A stretch of 64,000 bases of DNA from Platynereis dumerilii (Eukaryota; Annelida; Polychaeta; Phyllodocida; Nereididae), in assembly GCA_026936325.1 (NCBI GenBank), contig JAPTHN010000007.1, positions 20,113,974 to 20,177,973 on the forward strand, read 5' to 3'. The translations under genes were made by a program, and so were the position numbers. The first letter of the stretch is position 1. Each line of letters opens with the position of its first letter. Of this stretch, positions 24,121 through 34,823 are shown in pieces. The notes beneath the pieces were generated by a model that worked only from the letters and a program-made list of their open reading frames with translations, did no database searches and had not been told where the DNA came from.

Positions 24121-25837
24121 CGCACCCTGTCATATCGTCTTGGTTGTTATCACTGACAATGTACCGACAGTCAATATGTCAAACGGAAGGAAAACAGAGT
24201 TTTTGTAAAACATCATCAATTTCATAATAGGATTTCAAGTAATACATACAAGCAAACTTTTTTTTGACAAAGGCATTGTCATCATCAAAATTACAACATA
24301 TATTTTCTTTTTTGACCAGACTGGTTTTGGTTGGCACTATTTTTCATTTCCTTGTCAAAATATTCATGCCAGTTCTCTCAGGCCTGTGTTCTCTGATTGT
24401 GAATTATTCTTTGGAACAATATTTAACCTTCCAAAATAGTTAACTGGTGGATTTGAAAGATGCTGGTTTTCTTTTGCAAATATTTGAAGTCTTTCATAGA
24501 GGTACTAAAAACTCGATTTAATGAAGGTCGTGAGTTCAGAAGCCTTAGTAGCCTTTGTAATTGCGATATTTGATCTATATACTATGAATGGTTCAAAAGT
24601 GACATCAATGAAACGATTCTGCAGGGATGTTGCCAGATTATATTATAGGTGTTAGCAAACAGTTAAAACATTTACATTTACCTGGGCATTATATAGTGTC
24701 ACTGATTAATTTATTGGCTTTTTAATTACTTGTCCTTACTGTTTATTTAGATAAATGAGCCTGTGCCATGCTATTTGTGTAAGCATAGATGTCAATCAAC
24801 AAATTATGAACTTATGTAAGGTCTGCCCCTATTAAGAGGATCAGAAGCTAAGAGGTAATTGCTAATGACGTGGCAACTGGCAAGCCTGTTTGGTAGTTTG
24901 AAATGAAAAAAAAAATTGTAATATGCCGCTGATCTCCAAAGAGATTGTTCATGCCAAATGGAATAATTGTGTATATATAAAACGCTGGTTTTGGGATATT
25001 TGAAGACATGAGCAATGGAGTTAGCAATATATAATAATGATTATTCAATTCATTTTTTTTTACAAATGGGTGAAATGATTCACTTAAAATCAGTAACATA
25101 GATCACTTGGTGCATAAAACATCGAAAAAGTTGTGAAACTGGTGGCTGCAAAAATGGCACTGTATGAAATGAATTCAGAATATATTGTAAGTTGGCCTAT
25201 ACTTTCCTTATCTGACCCTTAGGTTCCTGTAATCCAGTTTGCCTGACCAAGTCTCTCCTTTTTTGCTGCTTTGTATGTAACTTTCTTTATTGTCGTACAT
25301 AGTCTTTTTTGTTTTGGACCTGTACAGAGACGAAGGGATGAATTGAAAACTACTGCTTAGTGCACGAAATTAGAACCATTGGATAAGAACAAAAAATTCT
25401 AGGTCACTCTGTATCACAATGGCAGACCATTGCCAATTTTTGCCTCTTATCTTTACTTACATTCCTATTGAAAAATACAAAGCTTCCTCTTCTGTGACTT
25501 TATTAAGTATTGCACAATTAACCAAAGCATTTCATAGTTTTGCTCATCAGATTCGACACTATTCTGTGTGTCTACTCAACATGGTGCTACAAGCAAGAAT
25601 ATTGATCCTAAGCAATGTCTGTCATTGACCGTATTGACCAAATAATGCTCAGAAATGGGGTGGTTTATTTAGGCCTCATTGGTAAATTTGCTGGATCAGG
25701 TTCTGTCATGTAATGCATTTATAGCCCTCATTCTTTTTGCCATTTCCGGCCTGCTGATGCATCTATTCATTGCATTTGGCAGAAAAAGAACGCAAACAGC
25801 TCAAGTAAATATCATGCTTCTTGTATTTGGGGAGATA

Positions 25838-26841
25838 GAGTCAAGGAGGGTAAATCCGTCCACTTTTGGCTAACTCTTTTTTTCCAGGGATATGGGAATA
25901 GTTACAAAAATTAAAAATAGTCCATTGGAAGGGGCATATTCTGTACTTTCATCATCATCCAAAAAAAGTCAAATATTCAATTAAGTTTTGCTGAAAACAT
26001 GGCAAAGAAATTTGAAGGTTGGGGCATCTAAATCCATCCAGGTTGCTTCTAAATCCGTCCAGCAAGGATAGTAAATCCGTCCACAGGGCATTATGCAGCT
26101 CATAACTGTAATATCTTGTGATTTTTTTCAAATTTTACTATCTAATAACATTCACAAAGCCTTTTCTGTCGATTTCAGAATAGTGGGATACTTATTACAC
26201 TTAAAATCGACGAATTAAATAAGATAGGTTAAGTTAACTATCAAGAATTTCAATTGACTGCCTAAATTTTGAATGAAGAACTCTTTTAATCCAATCATGT
26301 GGTCTAATTGCTCAAACTAATTTCTGCCATCAATGCCATTTATAGGCATTAAAAATAAAAAAGGTCTTATAAACCCCCTTTGAAGTGGGTGGACGGATTT
26401 ACAATCACCAAGTCAAGCCAGATTTAGAAATAATGATGGTAATTCCGTCCACTTTTATTTCCATTGTATCACCTGTCCATGTGTTGCAATTAAGTTATTT
26501 TGCAAATTCTACAAGAAAAATAAAATTCTACTTCTCATTCAAAACATTTTTTTTTATCTTTAAAAAGATTTGGTTGATTGAAATGGGCAAGAAGATGCCT
26601 ACGAATAATTTACAAAATTGTTTTGTTGAAGTCATAGGATTTCATTGTATTCTGTCCTCTGCTTTTAAATGGACCTGAAATATCATTAAGATGCTGTTAA
26701 CACAATAAATACGGCAAAATGAGTTGAAAAGCAAGTTTATCTTGTATTTAAAACTCACACAACTGTAGTAAATATAATCTTATGTGTATATTAGGGGGTG
26801 GACGGAATTACCATCCTGGACGGATTTACCATCCCTGACTC
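25838..26841. mobile_element. 1.0-kb TA-flanked MITE with repeated AATCCGTCCA
   Basis: The ends GAGTCAAGGAGGGTAAATCC and, reverse-complemented, GAGTCAGGGATGGTAAATCC form inverted repeats, with TA on both sides (25836-25837, 26842-26843). Unit 7 has the uninterrupted site (GGGGAGCTAGCCACAT at about 45934). The motif AATCCGTCCA or a close variant occurs about eight times in both orientations (for example near 25852, 26030, 26050, 26072, 26390, 26441, 26797 and 26817). No transposase. Confidence 0.85.
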
Positions 26842-27661
26842 TAACCACATACCATTATCCTGACCCAGACATTCTAACAATATTGTTCTTTGACAGGAAA
26901 TCATGTGTGCATCTGGTTGAACCACATAAGGAGCCTCATAAAATGAACAATGATCAGGAAATACAGAAGGATGAGATCATGTAAAGGAAAAATAACGAGG
27001 CCCGGTTGCTATAATAATGAATACCTACAACACTATTTAGGCATCCAATATTCCATCTCAAAACCTGTAATTTTTTCATTTGATTCATTATCAAATGAAA
27101 AACCCAATTTATATCCAGATTGACTTTGTCTATACTGAAAAAAGTAACTTTTTCCTAGCAATTCAATGCATCACTTTGACATGATTATATATTTAGCAAC
27201 CTTGGTTCTACTGACCGTGCGTTTCCAGTCAAAGTGCAATCTCGTCTTTCTTCCTCGGAATTATTTGCAGAGAAAATTGCTGACACATGTGAGATGTTAG
27301 AGTGACAAAACCACAAAGGGGTCAACATATCCATTGTTTCTCTGCAGTCAAAATTAAAGGCAAAGAAACCCCCCTAGGGAGTACAGCACAATGCTATCAG
27401 CCATGAAGTGTAAATCTGCTCTTATCTGATTACAATGTGACTATTTGATATTTCCATTTGCCAGATGGGGAGGGGAGGGGGACATGCAGGAGGTGACCTT
27501 CCTACCTTCTTAAAAACATGTTTTAAAAAATTGGTGAGCACTAAAAACGTCTTTACCAACTGCCAAGATAATGATCTTCCACCAGTCGTTGAGAGAAAAA
27601 TGTGTCTTTATTGACAGACCATGGGGTCAGAGCGACAAAAAAGCTAGCGTATGGTAATTAA

Positions 27662-28118
27662 GGTGGCTCGATACTCGTGAACTTTCCAAGATAGGATTTC
27701 TTAAAAATAGTTTAAAATGATCCAAAATATAGTTTATAGCAAGGATATGTAAACAGAAGTATTTGCTATCAGCCTTTTTTCCAAAATATTTGAGGTTATG
27801 TGCAAGAAAGTCAGTCCTTGCACGCTTGAAAAACCCAATTTTTTTTCTAAACGTTTTTACTGTGAAGTTTTCCCTGCCATTCAGGGGCACTGAATCCGAT
27901 ATTATGCAATGAAACATGAAATTAAAGAAGACACTTTAATGAAAAAGCTGATGATAATTTCAAAGAGATATAATTTAGTTTGAAGGACTTTCCAAGTGCC
28001 TCGGAATAAAAGATGCTAAAATACTATCAGCTGCAATGGTGACGTTACGACAGATAGGGCCTGCCTGGCCGCGCGTGAATGTGCGCTATCTACCACTTTG
28101 CATGAGTAGCGAGCCACC
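27662..28118. mobile_element. 457-bp TTAA-flanked MITE
   Basis: Inverted ends GGTGGCTCGATACTC and GAGTAGCGAGCCACC lie between TTAA copies (27658-27661, 28119-28122). Unit 6 keeps the empty site (GGTAATTAAGCAG, TTAA at 40652-40655). The TTAA target and GG-starting ends fit Kolobok-like elements, which is an inference. The short minus-strand frame inside has no transposase motif. Confidence 0.87.
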
Positions 28119-28169
28119 TTAAGCTGTAACAACAATACCATGTCAGGGGTGTGCTGTTAATTGCTCTAT

Positions 28170-28380
28170 ATGTTGGAGGTTATCATCAGATTTACTGGCA
28201 TTTAGCTTCCAACAAGCAATCTGTCTTCACAAAAGCCTTGAAGGATGGTGTGACTAAACTTCCTTTCAATTCAAGAAACCAGGGAGAGACCACAGGGTTG
28301 TGTTACATCAACAATTCGATATGGCACTTCCATTCACATCTGAGTAAGTCCATTAATGGTGTTATGTGTTAGGGAGAGAT
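28170..28380 (+). other. Exon-like block K, plus copy in unit 5
   Basis: The frame beginning upstream at 28151 reads KQSVFTKALKDGVTKLPFNS, then ETTGLCYINNSIWHFHSHL and SINGVMC. The unit 6 copy (40684-40944) reads the same frame and runs on to IGFLYFPVLKD. The minus copy 55925-56110 is open for 61 codons with KQSVFTRALRDGVTEPPFNS. These three frame-consistent copies are the best evidence for ancestral coding in the array. No family recognised. Confidence 0.35.
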
Positions 28381-28387
28381 GCTGATA

Positions 28388-28645
28388 CAGTACAAATTTC
28401 TAAAAGTGGCTCGTCATTTAAAATCTAGGTTTAGCTATCTAGCCACAGCCATTCCAAGCTAAACTAAGCTACACTTATCCATAGCTAGCCAGAGGTATCC
28501 ACAATTACCATTGTTTAAACAAGGGGTAAAGAGATTCCAGTGTATACAAAAGAATAGAAATGGATAGTTATGAATAGATATAGATAAGACTAGTAATGAA
28601 TAGCTACAGACAGCTAAGTTGAGCCACATTTAGAAATTTGTACTG
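28388..28645. mobile_element. 258-bp TA-flanked MITE
   Basis: Inverted ends begin CAGTACAAATTTCTAAA and are flanked by TA (28386-28387, 28646-28647). Unit 6 has the empty site (GCTGATAGGTTTCC, TA at 40904-40905), as does the copy near 51720. CAGT-type ends plus a TA target fit a Tc1/mariner-derived MITE. Confidence 0.88.
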
Positions 28646-28689
28646 TAGGTCTCCTATACTTTCCTGTACCGAGAGATGGTAAGTGAAAA

Positions 28690-29837
28690 AGGCTTCATTT
28701 TGAAAACTTCTTCAACTTGAATTGGCAAAGATAAAAGACCCATACCCAGCAAGTCCTTAATGATCAGAATCTGTGCCTGAATTCAACCCAGGCAAAATTT
28801 CGCTTTGCGTTTATTCAAAGTCCCCATATGTACACATAATAACGGTATACCTGAAAATTTAGAAAAAATGCACATTTTATCTCCAATTTAATATAATTCT
28901 TGATATCTAGAGTCTTTTCACATATCCCAAAGAGACTATTTGAATGATCTAAGTATAGCCTTTTCGAAATACCAGAATCAATCACAGTCTTTTGTGGCTT
29001 TTTGTGAATGGCAATAACTTGTTTGAGCATTTGATGTTGAATAAAAGTTGTACAACTGATGTTTGCCAGAATGTTTTAAATGATCATTATATTGCTAAGT
29101 ATTCATATTATATTCCATATTCTCTAGTTGCAATGTATAATCAGTCAGCCTCACTTTGTTTTGTTTTTGGTCCCTTGCTTCATTTGGACATCGGCTTCAT
29201 TTTACAACATGCACAGTGATGTCTAGGTTGTAGAAGGTGCAGTTCATCTGCTAATGGATCCTGTCATTTAAAGTGACCTTAATTGATTTTGCAAAGCCTT
29301 AGCCCCAGGACGTTGCTGGCAGGAATTTGGGATAAAAACATGTTACCGCTAACTATGGAGGGTAGTCCATAATGATAACCTTTGCGTAAGTATCATGACA
29401 ACAATATACTATGCTGTATTTTATAATTTATGAATTCGAGACAGTAACTGTTCTTTATTATCAAAGGACCCTCCTTGTAGAAACTGAAAAAGTCAGAGGC
29501 GCCGTATCACATGAGGTTGCTCAGCAAACCCATTATCTTATCAAAAGAGGCAATATGATTACGAGACAGTTTGGATGGAATAGTTTGTCATATTGTGTCT
29601 CTTGGCATATAAAAAAGTTCTATACTAAGTAGTATTGGAGTAAAGTTCAGATAGTTCCCCACTGCTAAAGAGAAACTTGTGAATGGACTGACACAGATAT
29701 ATGGGTGATAGAAGACCCATCAAAATTCCAGATGTAAGATAATCTAGTTCACTATATCTGGTTTCCTGCTATTGAAACACGGCTAGGCTCGTAATCTCAT
29801 CATCCCTCAAGGCTTTCATGAGGACAGATTGGTCTAC
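28690..29837 (+). repeat. Plus arm of unit 5, left of LINE B
   Basis: Unit sequence closely matched by 40930-42105 in unit 6. It contains exon-like block C (29411-29632: TLLVETEKVRGAVSHEV, then RQFGWNS) and the block TTAGCCCCAGGACGTTGC (29301-29318), which recurs inverted near 55090-55105. No intact gene. Confidence 0.65.
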
Positions 29838-32330
29838 TAACGGAGTATTTTCAGATGCCTTAAGTGCAATGTTAGACAAGCTGACCAATTCCGGTCATGA
29901 AAATGTAGTACTTGGTGATGTAAATATTAATATGGCCAAGGAAAATAATGTTATTGATGCTGAAATTTGTGATATCTATGGAGTGAAAAACATAATTGAT
30001 TCACCAACCTGTTTTAAATCTCTAAATGGTACATTGATAGACCCTGTAATGGTATAAGATACATCTAGGTTCTGTAAGCCATTTAATGTGACATGTGGTA
30101 GCAGTGATTGGCATAACATGGTTGGATGTACTGTAAAGATTTCGTATCCAAAATCTCAACCATCCATGATCAGTTACAGAAATTACAAACATTTTAATGA
30201 AGTACAGTTCAAAAAGGAACTTGATGATCTGCCAACAAGTGCATGTGACACATTTGATAATGTAGATGATCAGTATAGGGCATTTTCACAGTTGTACAGT
30301 TCTGTGCTTGATAAGCATGCACCACTTAAGAGTAAAATGGTTCATAGTAAAAAAAATACCTTATATGCTCCGATCTCATGAAGGCTATGCACAAGCGCAA
30401 CCAGTATAAAAATCTTTATTTTAAAGAAAGGAATAATGAGACATGGGAAAGTTATCGTTACCATCGTGACAAAGTGACAAATATGAGGAAAAAAGCTATC
30501 AAAGATTATTTTGTCAAATATTGTTCGAAAAGCACATCACCCAGGGATTTCTGGAGGTGTTTTAAGCCTTTTTTCACAGATAAAAAGTCAAATACAACAG
30601 CTGACATAGTACTCAAACATGATAATGAGTTTGTTTGTGACAGGAAAAAGGTGTGTGAGACATTGAATGATTTCTCACTGGTCAACCTGTGAAAGCCTTA
30701 GGTGAAGATCTTAATGATGTGTTAGAATGTTATGACAGCCATGCAAGTGTTATTAAGATCAGGGAGATCCACAGAGACCCAAGTAATTTTGATTTTGATC
30801 AAGTTGAACCTACTTATAATTAAAAACTTTTAAACAAGATTAATGCCAACAAATCAACAGGCTTTGACAACATTCCACCAAAAATAGCTAAAATGTCCAC
30901 AGAAAATGTTGCAAGTCTACTATGTAAAATTGTAAACAGTGCATTTGAAACTAAAACTTTCTCTAATGACATGAAAAAATCAGAAGTTTCCCCATTATAT
31001 AAGAAAAAAGATCATATGAAGAAGGAAAATTACAGACCGATAAGTATTATTTCAATTTTCTCAAAGATTATGGAAACAATTATTGCAGAACAAATAACTG
31101 GTTATATGACTAGCCTGTTTGACAAACGCCTTGGTGCATATAGGAAAAATCATGATTGTAGCCAAGTTTTGATTTTAGCGATTGATACATGGAAAAAGTC
31201 CCTTGATGATAATAAGTTTGTCGGTACTCTGTTAATGGATTTATCTAAAGCTTTCGATTCGATTCCTCACTGTTTGTTGTTAGCTAAACTAAAATGTTAT
31301 GGATTCTCTGACAATGCATGTTCATTTATGGCTAGCTATATGTCTAACCGGAAACAATGTGTAAAAATTAAAGATTGTAGAAGTTCTTGGCTAACTTTGA
31401 AGAGGGGTATTCCACAAGGGTCGTGTCTGGGACCACTCTTATTTAATATATTTGTTAATGATCTATTCTGTGTCATAGAAAGTGCTCAACTATTTAATTA
31501 TGCTGATGACAACACCCTGAGTGTCAGCCATAACAGTTATTCAATTATTGACCAAAGACACAAAAAACACGATGAAATGGTTTGTTGACAATTATATGCA
31601 AGCTAACCCAGAAAAATTTCAGGTTATGTTTATGAAACCTCAAAGAAATATTACTGAATTACCAGAATGTATGACTATCGATGATGCTAACATAAGGACC
31701 AGTGAGAAAGTAAAACTCTTGGGTATTACCATTGACAGAAATCTTAATTTTGATGAACACATTAAGACCATATGCACAAAAGCATCGAGTCAACTGAAAG
31801 TTTTATTTCGATTTAAATCATACTTGGGAACAAAAGAAAAGGAGATGATGTATAGGTCATTCATCCTTTCTAATTTTAACTTTTGTCCAATTGTCTGGAA
31901 TTTTTGCAGCAAAACTTCAGTCAGAAAAATTGAAAAAATACAAGAAAGAGCCTTAAGATTTCTCACTGGTCATTACACACTAACTTACGAAGAACTCTTG
32001 CAAAAAACAAATTCCAAAACTATGCTTGTAAACAGGATAAAATGTATTGCGGTTGAAGTATTCAAATGCATTTATAATTTAAATCCTGCATTTATGAATG
32101 ATATGTTTGTTGTTAAAGAAATTGACCGAGATATGAGAGATCCATGCTTATTGATTGTACCACGTTTTAACATAATTATGTACGGTAGGAAAACATTTTC
32201 ATATTATGGAGCCCATCTTTGGAATTTATTGCCTTCAGTCTATAAGGAGTGTACTAGCATTGAATTATTCAAAAATGCTTTAAAGAGATGGGATGAACCT
32301 AAGTGTAGTTGTAGTCTATATTGTCTATAA
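29838..32330 (+). pseudogene. LINE B ORF2 remnant
   Basis: Pieces in order: endonuclease C-terminus (VVLGDVNINMA, then IIDSPTCFKSLNGTLIDP) to 30057; a linker domain (30088-30692) containing YRAFSQLYSSVLDKHAPLKS and YRYHRDKVTNMRKKAIKDYF; the RT core in 30893-31588 (NYRPISIISIFSKIME, LLMDLSKAFDSIPH, RGIPQGSCLGPLLFN, YADD at 31499-31510); and the C-terminal part in 31521-32330 (VKLLGITIDRNLNFDEH, RKIEKIQERALRFL, FSYYGAHLWNLLP). About five stops or frame changes interrupt it, so it is inactive. The 5' end lacks ORF1 and most of the endonuclease. Confidence 0.9.
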
Positions 32331-32564
32331 AAGATCTGTGATATCGATTTTATTTATGTATTTACATATGTGGATAATTGTATGATTTTAGTCATTTTAA
32401 ATTTTATGAGCATGTTTTCTGATTTTATCATCTACTTATTTATCATTAATTAATTGTTTGTTTTATTGTTGCTGTTTAATTGGTCAAATAATAGCTCATT
32501 GAGCTAATTGTTATTGTTATTTGGTCGACTTTAAATACAATTTTATTCTATTCTATTCTATTCT
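29838..32564 (+). mobile_element. LINE B, CR1/jockey-like, 5' truncated
   Basis: A 2.7-kb non-LTR retrotransposon with the end of the endonuclease, a connecting region and a complete RT core. It ends in a TTCTA tandem tail (32543-32566). Unit 6 gives the empty site at 42101-42125. Comparison shows insertion between TCTAC and TATGAAGCCC with loss of about 14 bp of target (42106-42119 equivalent) and no target duplication. Confidence 0.9.
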
Positions 32565-34440
32565 ATGAAGCCCATGATTCAAAGTGTGACAGTTATCTCA
32601 ATCAATAGCATGCCCCGGTCATGACATTGTTATCTGTGTTCGAGTGTGCTGAAATTAAGAAAACCTCCTAATATCCACCCTGGTTGCCATAAAGGTCCAC
32701 CAAGGGAATGATGTCATCAGTAATTCAGTGCATTTTGAAACCGAAAATGTTGAAAATTACATTAACCAGATCATTTTTTGCCATTTTATCATCCCAACCT
32801 GTTGGATCTGGCCATCATGCCCACAGAGACAGAGGCTGATAATGAAGTCACATTTTTCACAATCATATTAAGAAGATTAGGGACCTCCTTTTCCACTTGG
32901 TGATAGCTCTTCAACTGCTGTTTGCTCACCTTTATGACAGAGCTTGAGGAATAGCATATTTCAGAATCACAAACTGGACACAGAAACAGAAATGACCAGG
33001 TTAATGCAATTGGCAATATTTTAGGGCTGAAGAGGTACTGGATTACTGATAACTTCATTCTTTTGGTGGCCCTTTATGGCAACCAGGGTGCATATTATGA
33101 GGTGTTTCAAAAGTTCATAGATTGCCTGGGGGTTTTCTTCTTTCACCCAGCACATTCAAATACTGATAACATGAGCAGGTCATGCTCTTGATTGAGATGA
33201 CTCTCACACCTTGAATCTTGGGCTTCATAGCAAGTCTGCCTTGGGTCAACCGATCTGTCTTTATAAAAGCCTTGAGGGAGGTGAGACTGAGAGTCTGAAC
33301 TGCCTTTCAATTTCAGGAAACCAGATACAGTGAACTAGATTATCTCACATCCGGAATTTTGATGGGACTTCTATCACCCATATATCTGTGTCAGTCAATT
33401 CACGGGTTTTTCTTTATCAGTGAGGACCTCAGTGAATTTTACTCCAAAACAACCTAGCTTTTACTTGCATTTGGATGGAATTTGATTCACTATTTCATCC
33501 GACCTGTTTCATAATCAAATTGCCTTTTTAAAGAGATAATGGTCTCACTGAGTAGCCCAATTTGTTAAGATATCTCTTACTCTTTCAATTTATACAACAT
33601 AAAAATGGGTTCTTTGACTCCTGATCATTAGTCTTTGATAAAGAAGAACATTGAATGCTTTTAAATTAAAAAAAAAATTGTTACAATACATACAAAGTCA
33701 GGATGTTTACAAGAACAAAGGGTTGTAACTTGAAAGAGTGACAGAAAATGATGGCAAAAGTTAATTTATTCTCGAAAGTAGACCGTAATTATCATTCACA
33801 CAAAATTATCATTCACAAAAATTGTAGCATTTGACAAACAAATACAGAGCAAACTAATTGCACAGATAAGGAACTAATCTTGATACTTAATGACTTGTGC
33901 CGGACAGCAATATTCCCCAAAGCTTCAAGAATAACTGAGTACTGGTGTATTCTTTGTCAATGAAAGTTGAAAAAAGTCTCTTCAATGAAGTTACCGCTTA
34001 TTGCCTTTCAGTGTAGGAAAGTATAGAAAACCTATCAGTTACTCTTCCTTACACTTAACACCATTCATGGACTGACTCAGATGTGAATGGAAGTGCCATA
34101 TCGAATACCTGATGTAACGCAATTCTGCGGTCCCGATCTGGTTTCTAAAGATGGAAATTTAGTTCAGACGCACCATCCCTCAAGACTTTTGTGAAGACAG
34201 ATTGCTTGTCGGAAACTGAATACCTGCAAATATAATACTGTAATCCTAATAGTAACCTTCACCGAATAGGGCAATCTAAAACAGCACAGTACACCCTGCC
34301 ATATAGTCTTGGGTGTTTTCACTGACAATATACTGACAGTCAATATGTCAAACCCAAGGAAAACTGAATTTTTATAAAACATCATCAATGCAATAATAGA
34401 ATTTCAAGGCTTACATACAAAACAAACCTTTTTTGACAAA
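32564..34440. repeat. Inverted-repeat core of unit 5
   Basis: The plus-sense sequence at 32564-32785 (ATGAAGCCCATGATTC, then AATGATGTCATCAGTAAT) reappears in reverse complement at 32990-33240. Farther outward, 29640-29837 pairs with 33240-33430, block C (29540-29640) with 33430-33560, and block K (28170-28380) with 34010-34290. The unpaired centre is about 32790-32990. Arms are gapped and diverged, so this is an old inverted duplication. Units 6 and 7 have the same design. Confidence 0.75.
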
Positions 34441-34456
34441 GGCATTGTCATCATCA

Positions 34457-34575
34457 ATATGATACCTTCACGAGCAAAATCCCAGCTGGATGTCGTTCGG
34501 ATGAGACGTTAAATTGGCGGCCCCTTGTATCAGTGTCTATGCTGGGCAAGTAAAAATCCCTCACATGGGGTAAAC
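34457..34575 (+). repeat. Possible SINE-like fragment
   Basis: A GC-richer block containing TTCGGATGAGACGTTAAA, a string I associate with dispersed short repeats in marine invertebrates. It replaces a longer stretch present in units 4 and 7 (24300-25000, 43690-44220), so it marks an insertion or deletion junction. No tRNA-type promoter boxes or tail could be confirmed. Confidence 0.35.
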
Positions 34576-34823
34576 ACTGATTTTTGGCTATTTGTAAACT
34601 TGGCAGCTCATGAAAGAGGGAGTTAGTAAAATATAGTAATTATTATTCACTTCAATTTTTTTTACTCACACAGGTACAATGATGCACTTGATATCATAAA
34701 CCTAACACTTAGTGCATAAAACATCCAAAAATTTGTGAAACTGGTGGCAGCACACATGGCACTCTTTGAAATGAATTCAGAATATATTGTAAGTTGGCCT
34801 ATACTTTCCTTATCTGACCCTTA

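Larger units (their letters stand above)
17344..25170 (+). repeat. Array unit 4
   Basis: Module A at 17344-17550, exon-like block D at 17750-17925, CAGCTGGCAACTGG at 22165-22178, and a minus-sense arm at 22790-24120 (blocks H, C and K). The rest follows the unit pattern up to the conserved GTGAAACTGGTGGC preceding the next module A. It is interrupted by a satellite-like patch (18240-19000) and a TTAA-flanked element (19135-21402). Net length is about 5.5 kb. A 23-base A run lies near 21642-21664. The parts at 22200-22780 and 24120-25160 hold only unit sequence. Confidence 0.75.
25171..34772 (+). repeat. Array unit 5 (palindromic)
   Basis: Module A (25171-25340), block S (25625-25835 and 26842-26984), block E (27270-27330), then a plus arm (28123-29837 resuming 32564-32785) and its inverted copy (32990-34440). 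Four insertions: MITEs at 25838, 27662 and 28388, and LINE B at 29838. Net of these the unit is about 5.15 kb, matching unit 6. A G-rich stretch at 27470-27495 recurs in units 6 and 7. Confidence 0.8.

Noticed and set aside
27465-27495. The G-rich run GGGGAGGGGAGGGGG repeated in units 5, 6 and 7, considered as a quadruplex-type regulator.
   Set aside because: It has only three long G runs and is conserved no better than the surrounding unit sequence.
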